From: Gautieria morchelliformis
Taxonomy: Eukaryota > Basidiomycota > Agaricomycetes > Gomphales > Gomphaceae
Assembly (NCBI GenBank): GCA_015179125.1
Contig: WHVA01000274.1
Coordinates: 1 to 64,000, forward strand
Direction of reading: 5' to 3'
DNA length: 64,000 nt
This document shows, piece after piece, positions 11,040 to 21,755 of this stretch (position 1 is the first letter of the stretch; the number at the start of each line of letters is the position of its first letter). Made by a program: the position numbers and the translations under genes. The notes beneath the pieces are model-generated. The model ran no database searches and was not told the DNA's origin. It saw nothing but the letters and a program-made list of their open reading frames with translations.

Positions 11040-11700
11040 GGCCAACATACTAACACAGGAGACATGGTGAAATTTGCTGACTTTGGAAATCTACTGGAAA
11101 TCCTGAGGATCTTCCACATTTCTTCAAAATTTCCAAGTTCAGGAAATTTGATGAAAATTTATAGTTTTGTCAGGGTTTTTAGACTTTAGGAAATCGTTCA
11201 AAAATTGTAAAATTATCACCTCAAAATCTTCAAGAAACTCTCAGAAAACATTGAACTTCCTATTCTATGAAACTAAATGTTTAATAAAGTTTCCTCAGTT
11301 TGGAAATTCTATGAAAATGTTAGTTTCCCGAATATTTGACAGGGAAACTTTGTAGAAATCAGTCTTTTTACAGAATTTCCTGACTGGGGAATTTTTATTA
11401 AATATTTAGTTTCACAGAAGAGGAAATTCAATGTTTCATGAGTGTTTCTTGAAAATTTTTAGGTGATAATTTTACTATTTTTGAAGGATTTCCTGCAGCT
11501 GAAAAACTCTGACAAAACATTACACCTGTTTGCAGTACGCAAGGCACGCGTCAGGTTTGCCTCCGTTTTAGTGCGCAAGACTCGAACAAGGATTTCTCGC
11601 TAGTTTCTACTCGGATTGCCATGAGATTTTGTACCTGAACATAAGTTGACCATAGCTAGGGCACAGAAGTATAAAATCCAAACAAAACCAACTTTTTATA
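11040..11700 (+). repeat. Dispersed repeat, copy 1 (second copy at 47944-48190)
   Basis: Shares with 47944-48190 the start GGAGACATGG, the block around TTGCCTCCGTTTTAG, GAACAAGGATTTCTCGC and CATAAGTTGACCATAGCTAG. The middle (about 11100-11520) is AT-rich, with reiterated AAATTT and GGAAATT words, and is mostly absent from the second copy. No coding capacity was seen. In both places it follows a hAT MITE fragment, so the two may belong to one larger element. Confidence 0.6.
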
Positions 11701-13072
11701 TTTTGCATTTTGGCGCTGAGGGGTGGCAGCATTGTCAAGTTTGGCTTGTTGTACTTTCAATACAAGCTTTATTGCTACTTGGTACTAATGTTAAGACCCA
11801 CTATTACTACAAAGTGAAAAAAATAGGCATAGATCCCGGGACGTCAGCGGACTGACTACATCGCAGCCTGCCCCCCGACGCCTTCTCATCGAGCTCGCTC
11901 TCGCACGCATCCCTGAGCCCTGCGACCACCGCCACCTTGCTGAACATGCTCTGTAAAAAAAAAAAAAAGTGCGTAAGCATGGCTGGAGGCAGCTGAGGTG
12001 AGGCGGCGCACGCCAGGACTGACTGATTGAATATGAGTGCCACGGTGATCGTGAAGTTGAAGATATTGAACCCCTTAACTACTTCCACATCTAAGACACC
12101 GGATGGAGGGTGATCACTCGCCGCTCGGGCTGGCAAGGATTGGTAATGGCCGTTTGGCCATGGCACGGCAAGGTCCACTGCGTGCACCACTCCATTGTGC
12201 AGCGATACCGCGACCCGGTGGTATTCGTGGAGGCCGAGGAGGGTGGCCAATGGGAGGCAGGGGAGGCTTGGGATTCCGGGGAAGGGGTTGGGGCGGTAGG
12301 GGCATATGAGCCAGGTGCAGGACCAGCAGGCGGGTAAGGGAAGGGGCCAGGGCCAAGGGACGCAGGCGCAGAATGGGACAGTGAGTGGGACCCAGAGGGT
12401 CAACGTCAGGGGGTTGCTTACTGCAGCGTTTGACGGAGGCGCGACACTCCCCGCGCAGGAGAGGAGGAAGAGGCGGTGGCACCTGGCATGGTCGCAGAGG
12501 AAAGACACACCGAGCGCCCAGGCGGGTGTCGCGGAGAAGGGGTCCTGGTGTACGCTTGGGTGGGGCATGGAAGGCCATATAGCGTATTAGACACTCCTTT
12601 GGGAGGATTGTATCCTTCAAACAATGATATTGGTGACAATAATGCGGGCAAACAGGTATAGGTGAAATCTAAGATCATAATATGATTGCGGCGATGAGAA
12701 TAAACACGCGTCATATCGTAAAGAATGCGCACCTTAGCTTTGGGACGGGAATTGACAATAATCCTAAGCTGGGTAATTGAGTCCAACGCTCCGACTGGCG
12801 TAGGGGGCTTCCATTATTCTGCACAGGACTTGCTATTTTAAAAAAGATAGAAAAAAGCCTGCAGCGAGCACTCTCGAGGGCACAATGCAACAAAGGACAG
12901 ATCCAGTCAGAACCATGAATGAAGATTCAAAGAAGAAAAACTTACCTCCACTGTGTCTGCAGGTGCACGAAGATACGTGTCAGAGCAGAAAGGAACAAGC
13001 GAGCATGAAGTACTCACATGTAAAAAGGCCTCAGTCGGCGTTATCCGATTCGACTTTCTGTGCCGCTGCAAC
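11701..13072. other. No firm gene; one exon-like segment
   Basis: Mostly unassigned. A plus-strand frame at about 12096-12337 reads WRVITRRSGWQGLVMAVWPW and later VQRYRDPVVFVEAEEGG; it has the look of a real exon, perhaps a small beta-barrel such as KOW, but has no start, and the G-rich continuation is low complexity. The large minus-strand frame 11807-12568 overlaps it and is proline- and leucine-rich with no domain; I regard it as chance. A 13-A run lies at about 11956. Confidence 0.3.
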
Positions 13073-14714
13073 GATGGGGAATGGTAAGAACAAAAGGAAG
13101 GCTTCTAAGTTAACCAGAGATAATACAGTCAATGAATCACTGGAAAGAATATTACCTGGTCAGTATCCTAATAATGGAATTTCATCAAGAACTGACAAAA
13201 TGATCTTCCAGCTGATGAAACCGGCACTTCTCAACCAAAGCGTCAGGCAGCAAAAAAGGTCCAATTCGCTGACATGATGGAACTGGCCTCGGATGAAGAG
13301 GATTTTCAACCAGAAACCATATCCGAGGCCGAGTCCAATGAGCTATCGGATGGCTCAGAATCTGAGGAGCCAGTAGATGTCATTCACAAACAGGTAAAGG
13401 ATGAGCCTAGTATGTATTTTAATATTTTTATTATATATATGCTCATGTTTTATCTAGAAATTGTCTTGCATGTTCCGGATTGTACCAAAGCAGAAGGATT
13501 CATTGAATGTGTCAAAATCCCAGCTAGTGCGCGTTTCGATGACGTGGAGGAGCACATTTCAAAGCCATTGGGTGCTACAAAAGTGTGAAAAAAATGCCCC
13601 AGCTAGCTTACCGTCTCAAAGGAGTGCATGACAAGCATCTCTCAAAGCTTGCCAAGGAAGATGACTGGGCGACTCTCAAGGATGACATGACAAGTGCTCA
13701 GAAAAAGAAGAAAAAGGGTGATGCGAGTGGGATAGAAGTAGAGATCGTCCTGGATGAAGATGTAAGTGTGCATATGGTTTGTCATGGCAGCTGTATCTGA
13801 TATTGTAGTACTTTAGTACATGGCATCACTTCGGCACACACTTTCTGGCAAAAAAGGAAAAACCGTGGCAAATACAGGTGGCAGGGGCAGAAAGAAGAGA
13901 GAAGCTCGGATCCAAGATTTGAACGCTGATTCTGATGCCGACTCAGGGTCTGACATCAAAGAGGGTGGCCAATTGACAAAACGGGAAAAGGATTACATGG
14001 AGGCGTTGAAGGCCGAATACTCTAACTGCGGCAAGAGCACTTGCATTTTGAATGTTTGCAAGCTAACTAAGAACGGAGAGCATGCACATTTGTCCTGGAA
14101 TCAACTGCAATCCTGGGTGGCGGCCTTGGTATGTCCATACACTGTAGCCATGTTACTCACTGCTAATAATCCACAAATAGGCTTCTGAGATGCATGGTGT
14201 CACTCTGAAAAATCCACCAAACAATTCACATTTCAGAGACTTCCATTACCGTAAAGAAGAAAACTCGATGCCTAAAGAAAAGTTCGAAGAGACTCCAATG
14301 CAGAACATGCCCGGTCATGCCGCACTGGGCGTTCAAGGCTCTTTTCCCATAATGCATTTTCCTGGATTTGTCCCACCATATGACTATCGAGTGTTTGGTC
14401 AAAACATCCGTCCGGTCCATCCTGCCACTCCACCCAATTCTGGAAAGAGTGAGCCCATTCCTGCAACACCTGGGGGCATTGATTTTCCTAGCATGAATGA
14501 ATTTTGTGAGGAGGTTCGTACCTGGCCCAAAGCCAGAGGCCAAAACATCGATTCTCTCAAAGAAAAATCTGAAATGAACCAGGTTTAGTTTCTAAACGAA
14601 CTAAAGGACGTAGCAGTAGACACTATCATGGCAAACATTGGATTATCATGGGGCGATGCCAATTCTATCACACGGGCTGTCAGGAAAGCTATTAGGAATT
14701 TTGTCAAGGAATAG
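13073..14714 (+). pseudogene. Decayed multi-exon gene of unknown function
   Basis: Several exons of an acidic and basic, probably nuclear protein follow one another. The start may be ATG at 13073 (MGNGKNKRKASK). Supported introns are 13410-13457, 13762-13816 and 14129-14180; they join DEP to KIVLHVPDC, VLDED to YMASLRHTLSGKKGK, and WVAAL to ASEMHGVTLKNPP. A block NCGKSTCILNVCKLTKNGEH near 14025-14085 looks like a cysteine cluster that could bind metal. Two lesions are visible: a 2-bp GT duplication near 13583 shifts the frame before KKMPQLAYRLKG, and an in-frame TAG at 14586 precedes FLNELKDVAVDTIMANIGLS, which stays open to 14714. I recall similar proteins of unknown function in agaricomycete genomes but cannot name the family. 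Confidence 0.5.
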
Positions 14715-16215
14715 GTGGGAGACGGGCATGCATCATTATGAGGATCGGTAGAACACGAGTCAATACAATAGATTTAGCACATGCGGTATTGACGAATGAG
14801 TGGAGTGTACTCCCAATACTTCACGGCGTGAGCTACTCCTCCGACGCTATAGAAGATGGGCCAGAACGGTGGCTGCGACTGATGAATCCTGACCATAGTT
14901 GGTCGGAGTCTGAGGTGGGGGGGGCAATGGCGGAGGGGGATGCAGCGCGGCGCAGCATCATGGCCTTGCGCTAGATCAATCAACAGAGAACCATGGTTTG
15001 CCAAAGGTGGCTGTCGACAAGGAGGCCGTGCCAGGGCGGTCGCACGATGGATGGGCAGGGACGGGCTGGAGCTGGAGCCAGAGCTGGAGATTGAGCAGAT
15101 CATGTCATGCCAGTACAGTGCAAAGTGGTGATGGAGGTTGACATCTTCTGTGACAAACTGAAGCCAGGCTGTCACATGGCTTTCAATGCGAATTGTTGAG
15201 CGAGAAACCGCTGGCACCACAGGGAATCGAGTCCAGGCATCATGGAGACAATCAATAAGGCTGTTGTGCTGGGTATAAGCCGGTGTACTTGCTTTATACT
15301 CGTCCCTTCCACCTTGCCGTTGGAACATGAACTCCGAGCTTGTCGGGTAATGTGTAGAGACACGGACTGGAACTTATGGCATGATGACAAGAGCACCAGG
15401 GCATGTACTACATTTCGCTGAGCCAGTGACGTGATGCTGAAGGAAGTCAGTTGGATATCAGGAAGATCCACCTCAAGACCCGGGTTAGAGCCAAATGATT
15501 CCCAGTGATACAGCCTGGCGCAAAATAGGCCTTTGTGCTGCTCAACAAGGCAGGCCCCATCTGGAGTTGAGAAAATTGCCGAGGGCTGTTGAATCAGATG
15601 TAGGGTGGCAGGTCACCATTGCTGAGTGATGAAAGAATATATGTGACCCTCTCGATCGTCGACCAGAAATATTTCTTCTTTTCCGGAGACAAAACACACG
15701 TGGGTAAGTACGTGGAAGATCTGGCCCCAGCGGCGGATCCATACTTTGACACAGTCTAGAGTTGATGTTGCTGGTGCAATGGCACAGGTGAATACTACTT
15801 TCCCTTTACAGTAGCTGTCATGCTTCACAGCATGTTTCCGTTGAATTTACGAGAGTATGCGACGCAACAGGAGGAGGTACTACCCACGTGGGATTGCGGT
15901 GAGTTACAAATGCAAGAGTAAATATACTTACTCTTACTATGTGTAGAAAGCAAGTATTTGTCCCTGATGCCAGGCGGGATAGTTGATGATCGTTGAATAT
16001 GCTTGGTCAAGCAAGACGGTAGCACCGCACTGGTACATATATGCATGTGGCTTCCTGCTTGATCGAGCCGCACGGCAAGAGAGAGTCTATGCAAATCATA
16101 AGTGAATGATATGAACTTGAACTTCCGGGCTTCATGTACAAGATGTGTATGCCAGGATCGCCGGCGACGAAACGCCATCGCAATGACACCAGCAACAGAT
16201 AATATGATAGGATCC
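14715..16215. other. No recognisable gene
   Basis: Open frames on the minus strand (15328-14774 and 15471-15172) contain protein-like stretches such as TQHNSLIDCLHDAWTRFPVV, but they are in different frames, have no joinable exons that I could find, and have no known domain. They may be remains of a host gene. Nothing else was seen. Confidence 0.35.
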
Positions 16216-16260
16216 TACCATCACTTCTATTGTACCACTGGTACAATGGAAGTGATGGTA
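16216..16260. repeat. Near-perfect 45-bp hairpin
   Basis: TACCATCACTTCTATTGTAC on the left is mirrored by its reverse complement on the right, with one mismatch and almost no loop. It stands alone in a region without genes. It could be a recombination footprint or a cruciform-prone site. Confidence 0.7.
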
Positions 16261-16508
16261 TGGCACGATGTGACACACAGTCTCTCAGGCTGACCACTGA
16301 GCAGTATAGGTATCATGCCATAAACTGTCGGAGTCGGCGACGAAGATGGATGACAGGCAGAGGTCCAAGAAAGCCAGATATTAGATGTTTTGGTAATACA
16401 TTTTGATACAGCACAAACCTGTGACTTGGTATTTAGATGAAAATATCAGTTGGGGCTTTCAGGGAATGAGTGTGATGATGTGCACCTTGGTACATGATAT
16501 ATGCATGA

Positions 16509-16577
16509 AAAGAAAAAAAATAATAATAAAAATAATAAAAATAAAATAAAATAAATAAAAATAAATAAAAATAAAAA
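16509..16577. repeat. A-rich simple repeat
   Basis: A run of AATAA and AAATA words on the plus strand (reiterated ATAAA units). It could be a poly-A-like tail of a retroposed sequence, but no element body was recognised upstream. Confidence 0.8.
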
Positions 16578-16922
16578 GTTGCATCTGTCAGCGTTCGGCA
16601 TCAGCCACATGACTAAGTTGACGAGGAAACAGTGGTCATCAGTGGAAAGGAACTCCTAAAGCTTTCACTTTTGGAGCAGTGTAGAGTATCAAGTAATAGT
16701 AGTAAAAGTGTTGCAAGCTAAGTCATACAGTGATAAAATAGCATATATGCAGGCACTTGGCAAGGAGTTCACTGTCTCTGTGCCGGTCTCCTGAGGCAGC
16801 CAATTGGTATGTTCATCCAGGGAGCTATTATCAGGATTCCCAGATAGAGTCTGAAGAAATCATTATCCCTGGTGGTCTTGTAGGATCATGGATAACGCAG
16901 CGGTTGGTTATGGAGTTGCTCA

Positions 16923-17450
16923 TAGGGCTCCACACTGTGCCGTACAACCACGGCTGTATGGTGCCATATTATGGCCATGGCACCTGTATCGTCAAGGGTC
17001 TGTGTGTGCTGCTGACGGTATGGTATATGGTATGCAATGGGAAAACCCCGAAAACCTTGTAGCTGAGCCCAAAAATACATCCACCGATGGGCGCTACTGC
17101 TGGTAGGCAGGCCAGATTTACGTGGCGCTCATGCTCCCATTCACCCCCTGCTGACATTCCACCATGCGTGCACACACCGTAGCGAGCAGCTGGGTGTGAT
17201 ATTATCAATATAGTTTTGCTGCCGGTCGCATGCAGTAAGGAATTCTCATAACTGCTCTAAGTTTAGGCCAAGCTATAATAGATCAGCCATATGAATCCAT
17301 CAACCATAATACGGACGGTACAGTACCTGTACCGTACATACCGTCAGAGGGGTGAGGTGTTGATCTATGGACAGTATACAGTCTGCCATATCTGTCAACT
17401 TGCTGTACATTATATGGCCGTAGCTGTAATACGGATGGTGTGCAGCCCTA
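16923..17450. mobile_element. Complete hAT MITE with 8-bp target duplication
   Basis: A 528-bp element with inverted ends TAGGGCTCCACACTGTGCCG and, read inward from the right, TAGGGCTGCACACCATCCG. It is flanked by a perfect 8-bp duplication GTTGCTCA (16915-16922 and 17451-17458). No coding capacity. Related partial copies lie at 10817-11035 and 47148-47900, so this is the type copy of the family in this window. The ends differ in sequence from the hAT element at 6064-7438, so it is a separate family. Confidence 0.88.
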
Positions 17451-17458
17451 GTTGCTCA

Positions 17459-18800
17459 TGGCCTTCATCTTTGCAAATTCACATGATCCCTCTTTGACAA
17501 AATCATTGAAGCCTCCGGCAAGCATGACTTTGGCTTTACTGCTAAGTATGCAATGTCAAGGGATTGCAGAGCCATTACACTGAATATATTTCAATGATAT
17601 GTGCACCAGACTTCAAACCCAACATTGTGTTCTGCATGACGGGTGCCTAAATTATGTTCCTAGGCAATCCCATTGCCTGACAGGTGCTTATATAAATGGC
17701 CAGAACCAAGTACATGCAAGTGAAACAGGCCCATGCGCAGCCTCCCCTCCGCAGTGTTGACTATCACTGAGGAGGTGAGTTTATTAGTGTATCTTCGTAA
17801 AATAGGTAGCTTTCCCTTATATTACTAGTGTTGATTATAGAACACTAAATAGTCTCCTGAAGGTTCCATCCATTGAACTACTGGTCTATAATATTCCACT
17901 GTGTCCATACCGAGTTATTACATGAATATGCTGAATCTATCCATATATACAAGAACATACCAAGCACCAATGGGAATCTTGATAGGACCTGCAGGCCAAA
18001 GCAGAAGCATATTACCTCGCTACAGTATTGATAAAGCTGTCCCATAAGCATCAGTATGCATTGATCAAAGGCTAGCATAAGAGCACAGATGTCTCCTGTA
18101 GTATACCCTTCTGTACTTCAAGCTCCTCCCTACAATATTTGAACATGGTGGCAATGCTAGCCATTCCTCTCATACCACCAATACTGGACACAATTTCAGA
18201 GGGATGAACATATTTGTACAGCTTATATGGGTCAGTGATCCTGGACATAATCAGTACATATTACATGTATGGGTGGTTTCTGCCTTTTTTGGATGAACAT
18301 GTCGTGTTGTCTTCCTTGTGTCAGGTGATTTGTGTACCACAGCATGTGGTGTTGGCATATTTTCTGCTTTTGTCAACAGTCTTACTGCCACACCTTCATC
18401 ACCTCATGTGGGTGGCTTTACCATGTGGCTGCTCCTCGTGGTGGCATACTTAGCCATACCATACCAGCAGCACCTAGGTGCATTACCAGCAATGCAGACA
18501 CCTCAGCTCTGGTCTGGGGGGCTGGAGGCTATGTGGGGGCCGTGAGGCCCATGTTGGTATGTTGTCTTCATGAACATACTGTTCTGAGAGCAGAAGTGGC
18601 CAGATGGGAAGCAGAAGCAGAACTGGAGAGGAGGGCATCCCCTGATAATCCTTGCTAATCTATCCTAGCACAAATACTGAGCTGACAAGCACACTATTCA
18701 TTGCACCATCACATAAAGCATCATATAACAAGTATGCTGTACAGTTACACATTATAACAACAAATATTGTCACAATGTTTCTACAGCAGGATACTTATTT
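17459..18800. other. No gene seen upstream of the Helitron stack
   Basis: No supported reading frame. The last bases (18801-18807, CTACAAA) are the displaced end of the Tc1-like transposase whose body lies at 31048-32264, so the right part of this stretch should be that element's 3' flank. I could not recognise its terminal inverted repeat. Confidence 0.45.
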
Positions 18801-18807
18801 CTACAAA

Positions 18808-18850
18808 CTAGGTGGGTACCCGCGCTTCGCGTGGGGGTGTAGGTCAAACG
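18808..18850 (-). other. Helitron 3' terminal hairpin and CTAG end
   Basis: On the minus strand a GC-rich hairpin is followed by ACCCACCTAG. The same terminus occurs at 24871 (GCGAAGCGCAGG hairpin, CTAG end), in weakened form at 25259 (CTGG instead of CTAG), and at 28388. The four copies identify one Helitron family and fix the element boundaries. Confidence 0.85.
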
Positions 18851-19008
18851 CCTTGGTAAGGTCAAACGCATCAGTAAGTCTAACACATCGGTAAGTCTAA
18901 CATATCAGTAAGGTCAAGTACATTGGGGAAAATCAAAGTAATCAATTTGCATCAAGTACAATGAAGTAAAACACATAAATCATATCAAGAGAAGTGGATA
19001 TAACAAAA

Positions 19009-21755
19009 TCAAGGAGATCTAAGTAATACATCTTTATATACAATGTTGGTTGTGTCCAAACCCTCCTCAAGCAAGACCTTCACTCTGTTACAGTTGGTCC
19101 CTCTTGATACACCAACATACAACTAACCATGTCCAAACACTGGATATCTCAGGTCCAGCCCAACCATACCCAAAGACTGTCCTGGAGACTTGTTGATAGT
19201 CATTGCAAATGCCAAACGCACTGGAAACTGCCTCCTTTGCAGCACAAATGGCAACTCTCCCTCTGATGGCTTAATGATGATCCTGGGGATGAAAGCAATA
19301 TTGCCTGCACATGGAACTGAGATGATCCTGACCTCCAACACTCTAATGCTTATCCTCACCAACTGCAACCTTGTCCCATTGCATAGTCCTTGCTTCTGAT
19401 CCAAATTGCGCAAAGCATCAGAGGCACTCCAGGCTTGACTTCCAAGCGAGCAGGAGGAAGACAGCCCATCTCTATGGAATTCAGATACTCCACAGGATAC
19501 CGATCTATATCGTCGGATTCTTCAATGGAATTTGCGCAGTGCAAGACCTGAGCATCACCTGGAAACTTCCTAAACACCATGGAATTGATCTCATTGACCT
19601 CAGTGTTTCTGGCACAGAGGATGGCACGCTCCAGAAAGTAATTGTCCTGGGCAGGGACTTGATTGCCACTGCCAGGGTATATTTCCTGGATCAGATCTTC
19701 AATTCCAGGGCCACAAACCATGTGAGGAGGGAGTGAGAACATATGATCTAGTGGGAGATCCTTTCCCTCGCCCACATTCTGCAGCCATTCTGCAAACCTG
19801 GCTCTGTCAGGGTCATTTCTCACCCGCATGTTCTCTGTCAGATGGAGGACCCTGATCTTTGGCCACAGATATGACTTCTGAAGGGTAGCTCCCACGATAT
19901 CCTCCTTGGAGCCTTTAGGGACAATTGGGAGAGTCTGCTGAAAGTCACCTCCAAAGGCGACTGTGATGCCACCAAAGGGTCTGTCAGGCTGGTCAAGGAA
20001 ATCCCTCAGTGTCCTGTCAATGGCCTCTATGGCATGGCGATGCTGCATTGCAGCCTCATCCCAGATGAGGAGACTGGCCTGTCTCAGCATATCAGCCTTG
20101 TCAGAGTTCTTTGTGATGAAGGAGAGAGAGCGCTCATGGACAGGAATGGGAATTCCAAGCATGCTATGAGAGGTTGTACCCTTAGTGAGGATAAGGGCAG
20201 CCATTGCAGATGAGGCTACTGCAATCACAATGAGGCTCTCCGCTCTACAGGAGTGGATTAGAGTGTTCCATGTGAATGATTTCCCAGCACCACCTGAGCC
20301 AGTGACAAAAAACATTTGTCCATCAGGTTTCCCATGAGCATCTCTGGTCAGTGCCGACCGTAATATCTGATCATGCGCAGACCTTTGCCCCTCATTCAGC
20401 CTGGGAACCTCCTCATCAGCTATGTCCCTCTCTGCAACAGGGTCATAGTCCCTCTGCTCAGCTATGAACCTGTTTCCAATGAGGGCCTCCCACTCGCCTG
20501 CCACCCGAGGCATATCATCAAAGCTGCTCAAGGACATTCCACCCTGCTGGAGGATTTTTTCCAAGAGAAAGAGGCCAAAATCATAAACCTGATCGTCCTG
20601 TGGATCCTGCATACCATGTCTGATTTGGAGCTGATGTCTGAGATCATCATATATGTGCTCCCTGAAGCCATCCCATAGTCTTCCGGGGCCTGATGGATTG
20701 CAATGGCCAAGGATGGTGGCAAAGAGATGTCTGAGCTGAGCACCTGTTTTCATGCCACTGGCTTCCTGGAGACACAACCTCAACTCCTGATCATCATCCA
20801 AAAGTCCCCTTGCATGACAGGCCTCCTTGTAAGTAGCATATTGTATGCCATCCACCGACCTAAGCTCCTCAAAGGATCTAGCCCCCTTGACCACTGTGAG
20901 GAGAGTGCGCACACAAAATCTCTCTCCTGATCTAGGGTTTGCAAAGTGAAGGCGACCGATGCTATAACCTCCTTGGCGTGGTGTCCATACCTTTTCCTGT
21001 GAGTGCCAGGTAAAATGCTCAGGAAACTCCACATAGAGCAGATCACGTGCTTCAGGGTAGATATCATTGGCCTCAAAGTAAGCCATGAGCGGTGTCTTTT
21101 TCGCCTCAGCCCTTTCCAGGATGTTGTCCACATCCTGGTTGGGATCAAAGATGATTGTGTGATGGTCCTTTTCATGGACTGGCAGTGCCATGACTGCAGG
21201 CACCTGGGTGTGGATTTCCCGCTCCAGCAACCTCCAACAGGCCTCATGAGCACTGACATAGCGAGCGTCCAGGTACTGCTTAATTTCATCCTGGGTGCGA
21301 CCAAACTCCATGGTTGTCCGATCATGGCCCTTGTAGAGATACTTGTGGATATACTTGATACACCTCACATTGATGGTGAGTTCAGGGTTGATGTGACACC
21401 AGAATTTGAGCAAGGGCAGAGCAGAGTATGGCACAACCCATCTGTTGTCCAGCATGTCACCTCTGACATTGTGCAGCCTTCCATCATTGCGACGACGAGA
21501 TTTTGGATATCCATCTACATTCACAACGGTCTCCTCACAGAATGGCTTTGGGAAGCCTTTCTTGCACTTGCCATTTTCCATGCAGGGTGCATTTGGATTC
21601 ATTTGTCCACAGGGACCATGTGTCATCAGCTCACAGACCAACTGGTAGAGGACAGGATGTGTCTCTGGATCAGGGAACTCTGCTGAAATCATAGAATCCA
21701 CCTCATGTGGATGTCTGATCTTGGAATCTCGTTCAAACCAGATAAGAATATGCAT
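19009..21755 (-). pseudogene. Helitron PIF1-type helicase (with the Rep C-terminal part)
   Basis: A 799-codon open frame (21755-19356) begins at the MHIL of the Rep HUH motif. It carries the Rep tyrosine region KYIHKYLYKGHD about 130 residues in, followed by a superfamily 1B helicase: Walker A GSGGAGKS, Walker B LLIWDEAAM, FGGDFQQTLPIV, and a late block RRQFPVRLAFAMTINKSPGQ. The helicase unwinds DNA during rolling-circle transposition. A one-base loss near 19415 moves the last block to another frame. An in-frame TAG at about 19123 follows FGHG, and the frame then stays open (LYVGVSRGTNCNRVKVLLEE) to a TGA at 19009. The front half of Rep lies upstream in a different frame. No introns seen. Confidence 0.85.

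Noticed and set aside
11807-12568. 253-codon minus-strand frame
   Set aside because: Pro/Leu-rich translation opposite a more protein-like plus-strand frame, with no domain and no intron support.
20780-21325. 181-codon minus-strand frame within the Helitron helicase
   Set aside because: Alternative frame of the 799-codon Rep-helicase reading frame; no motif.
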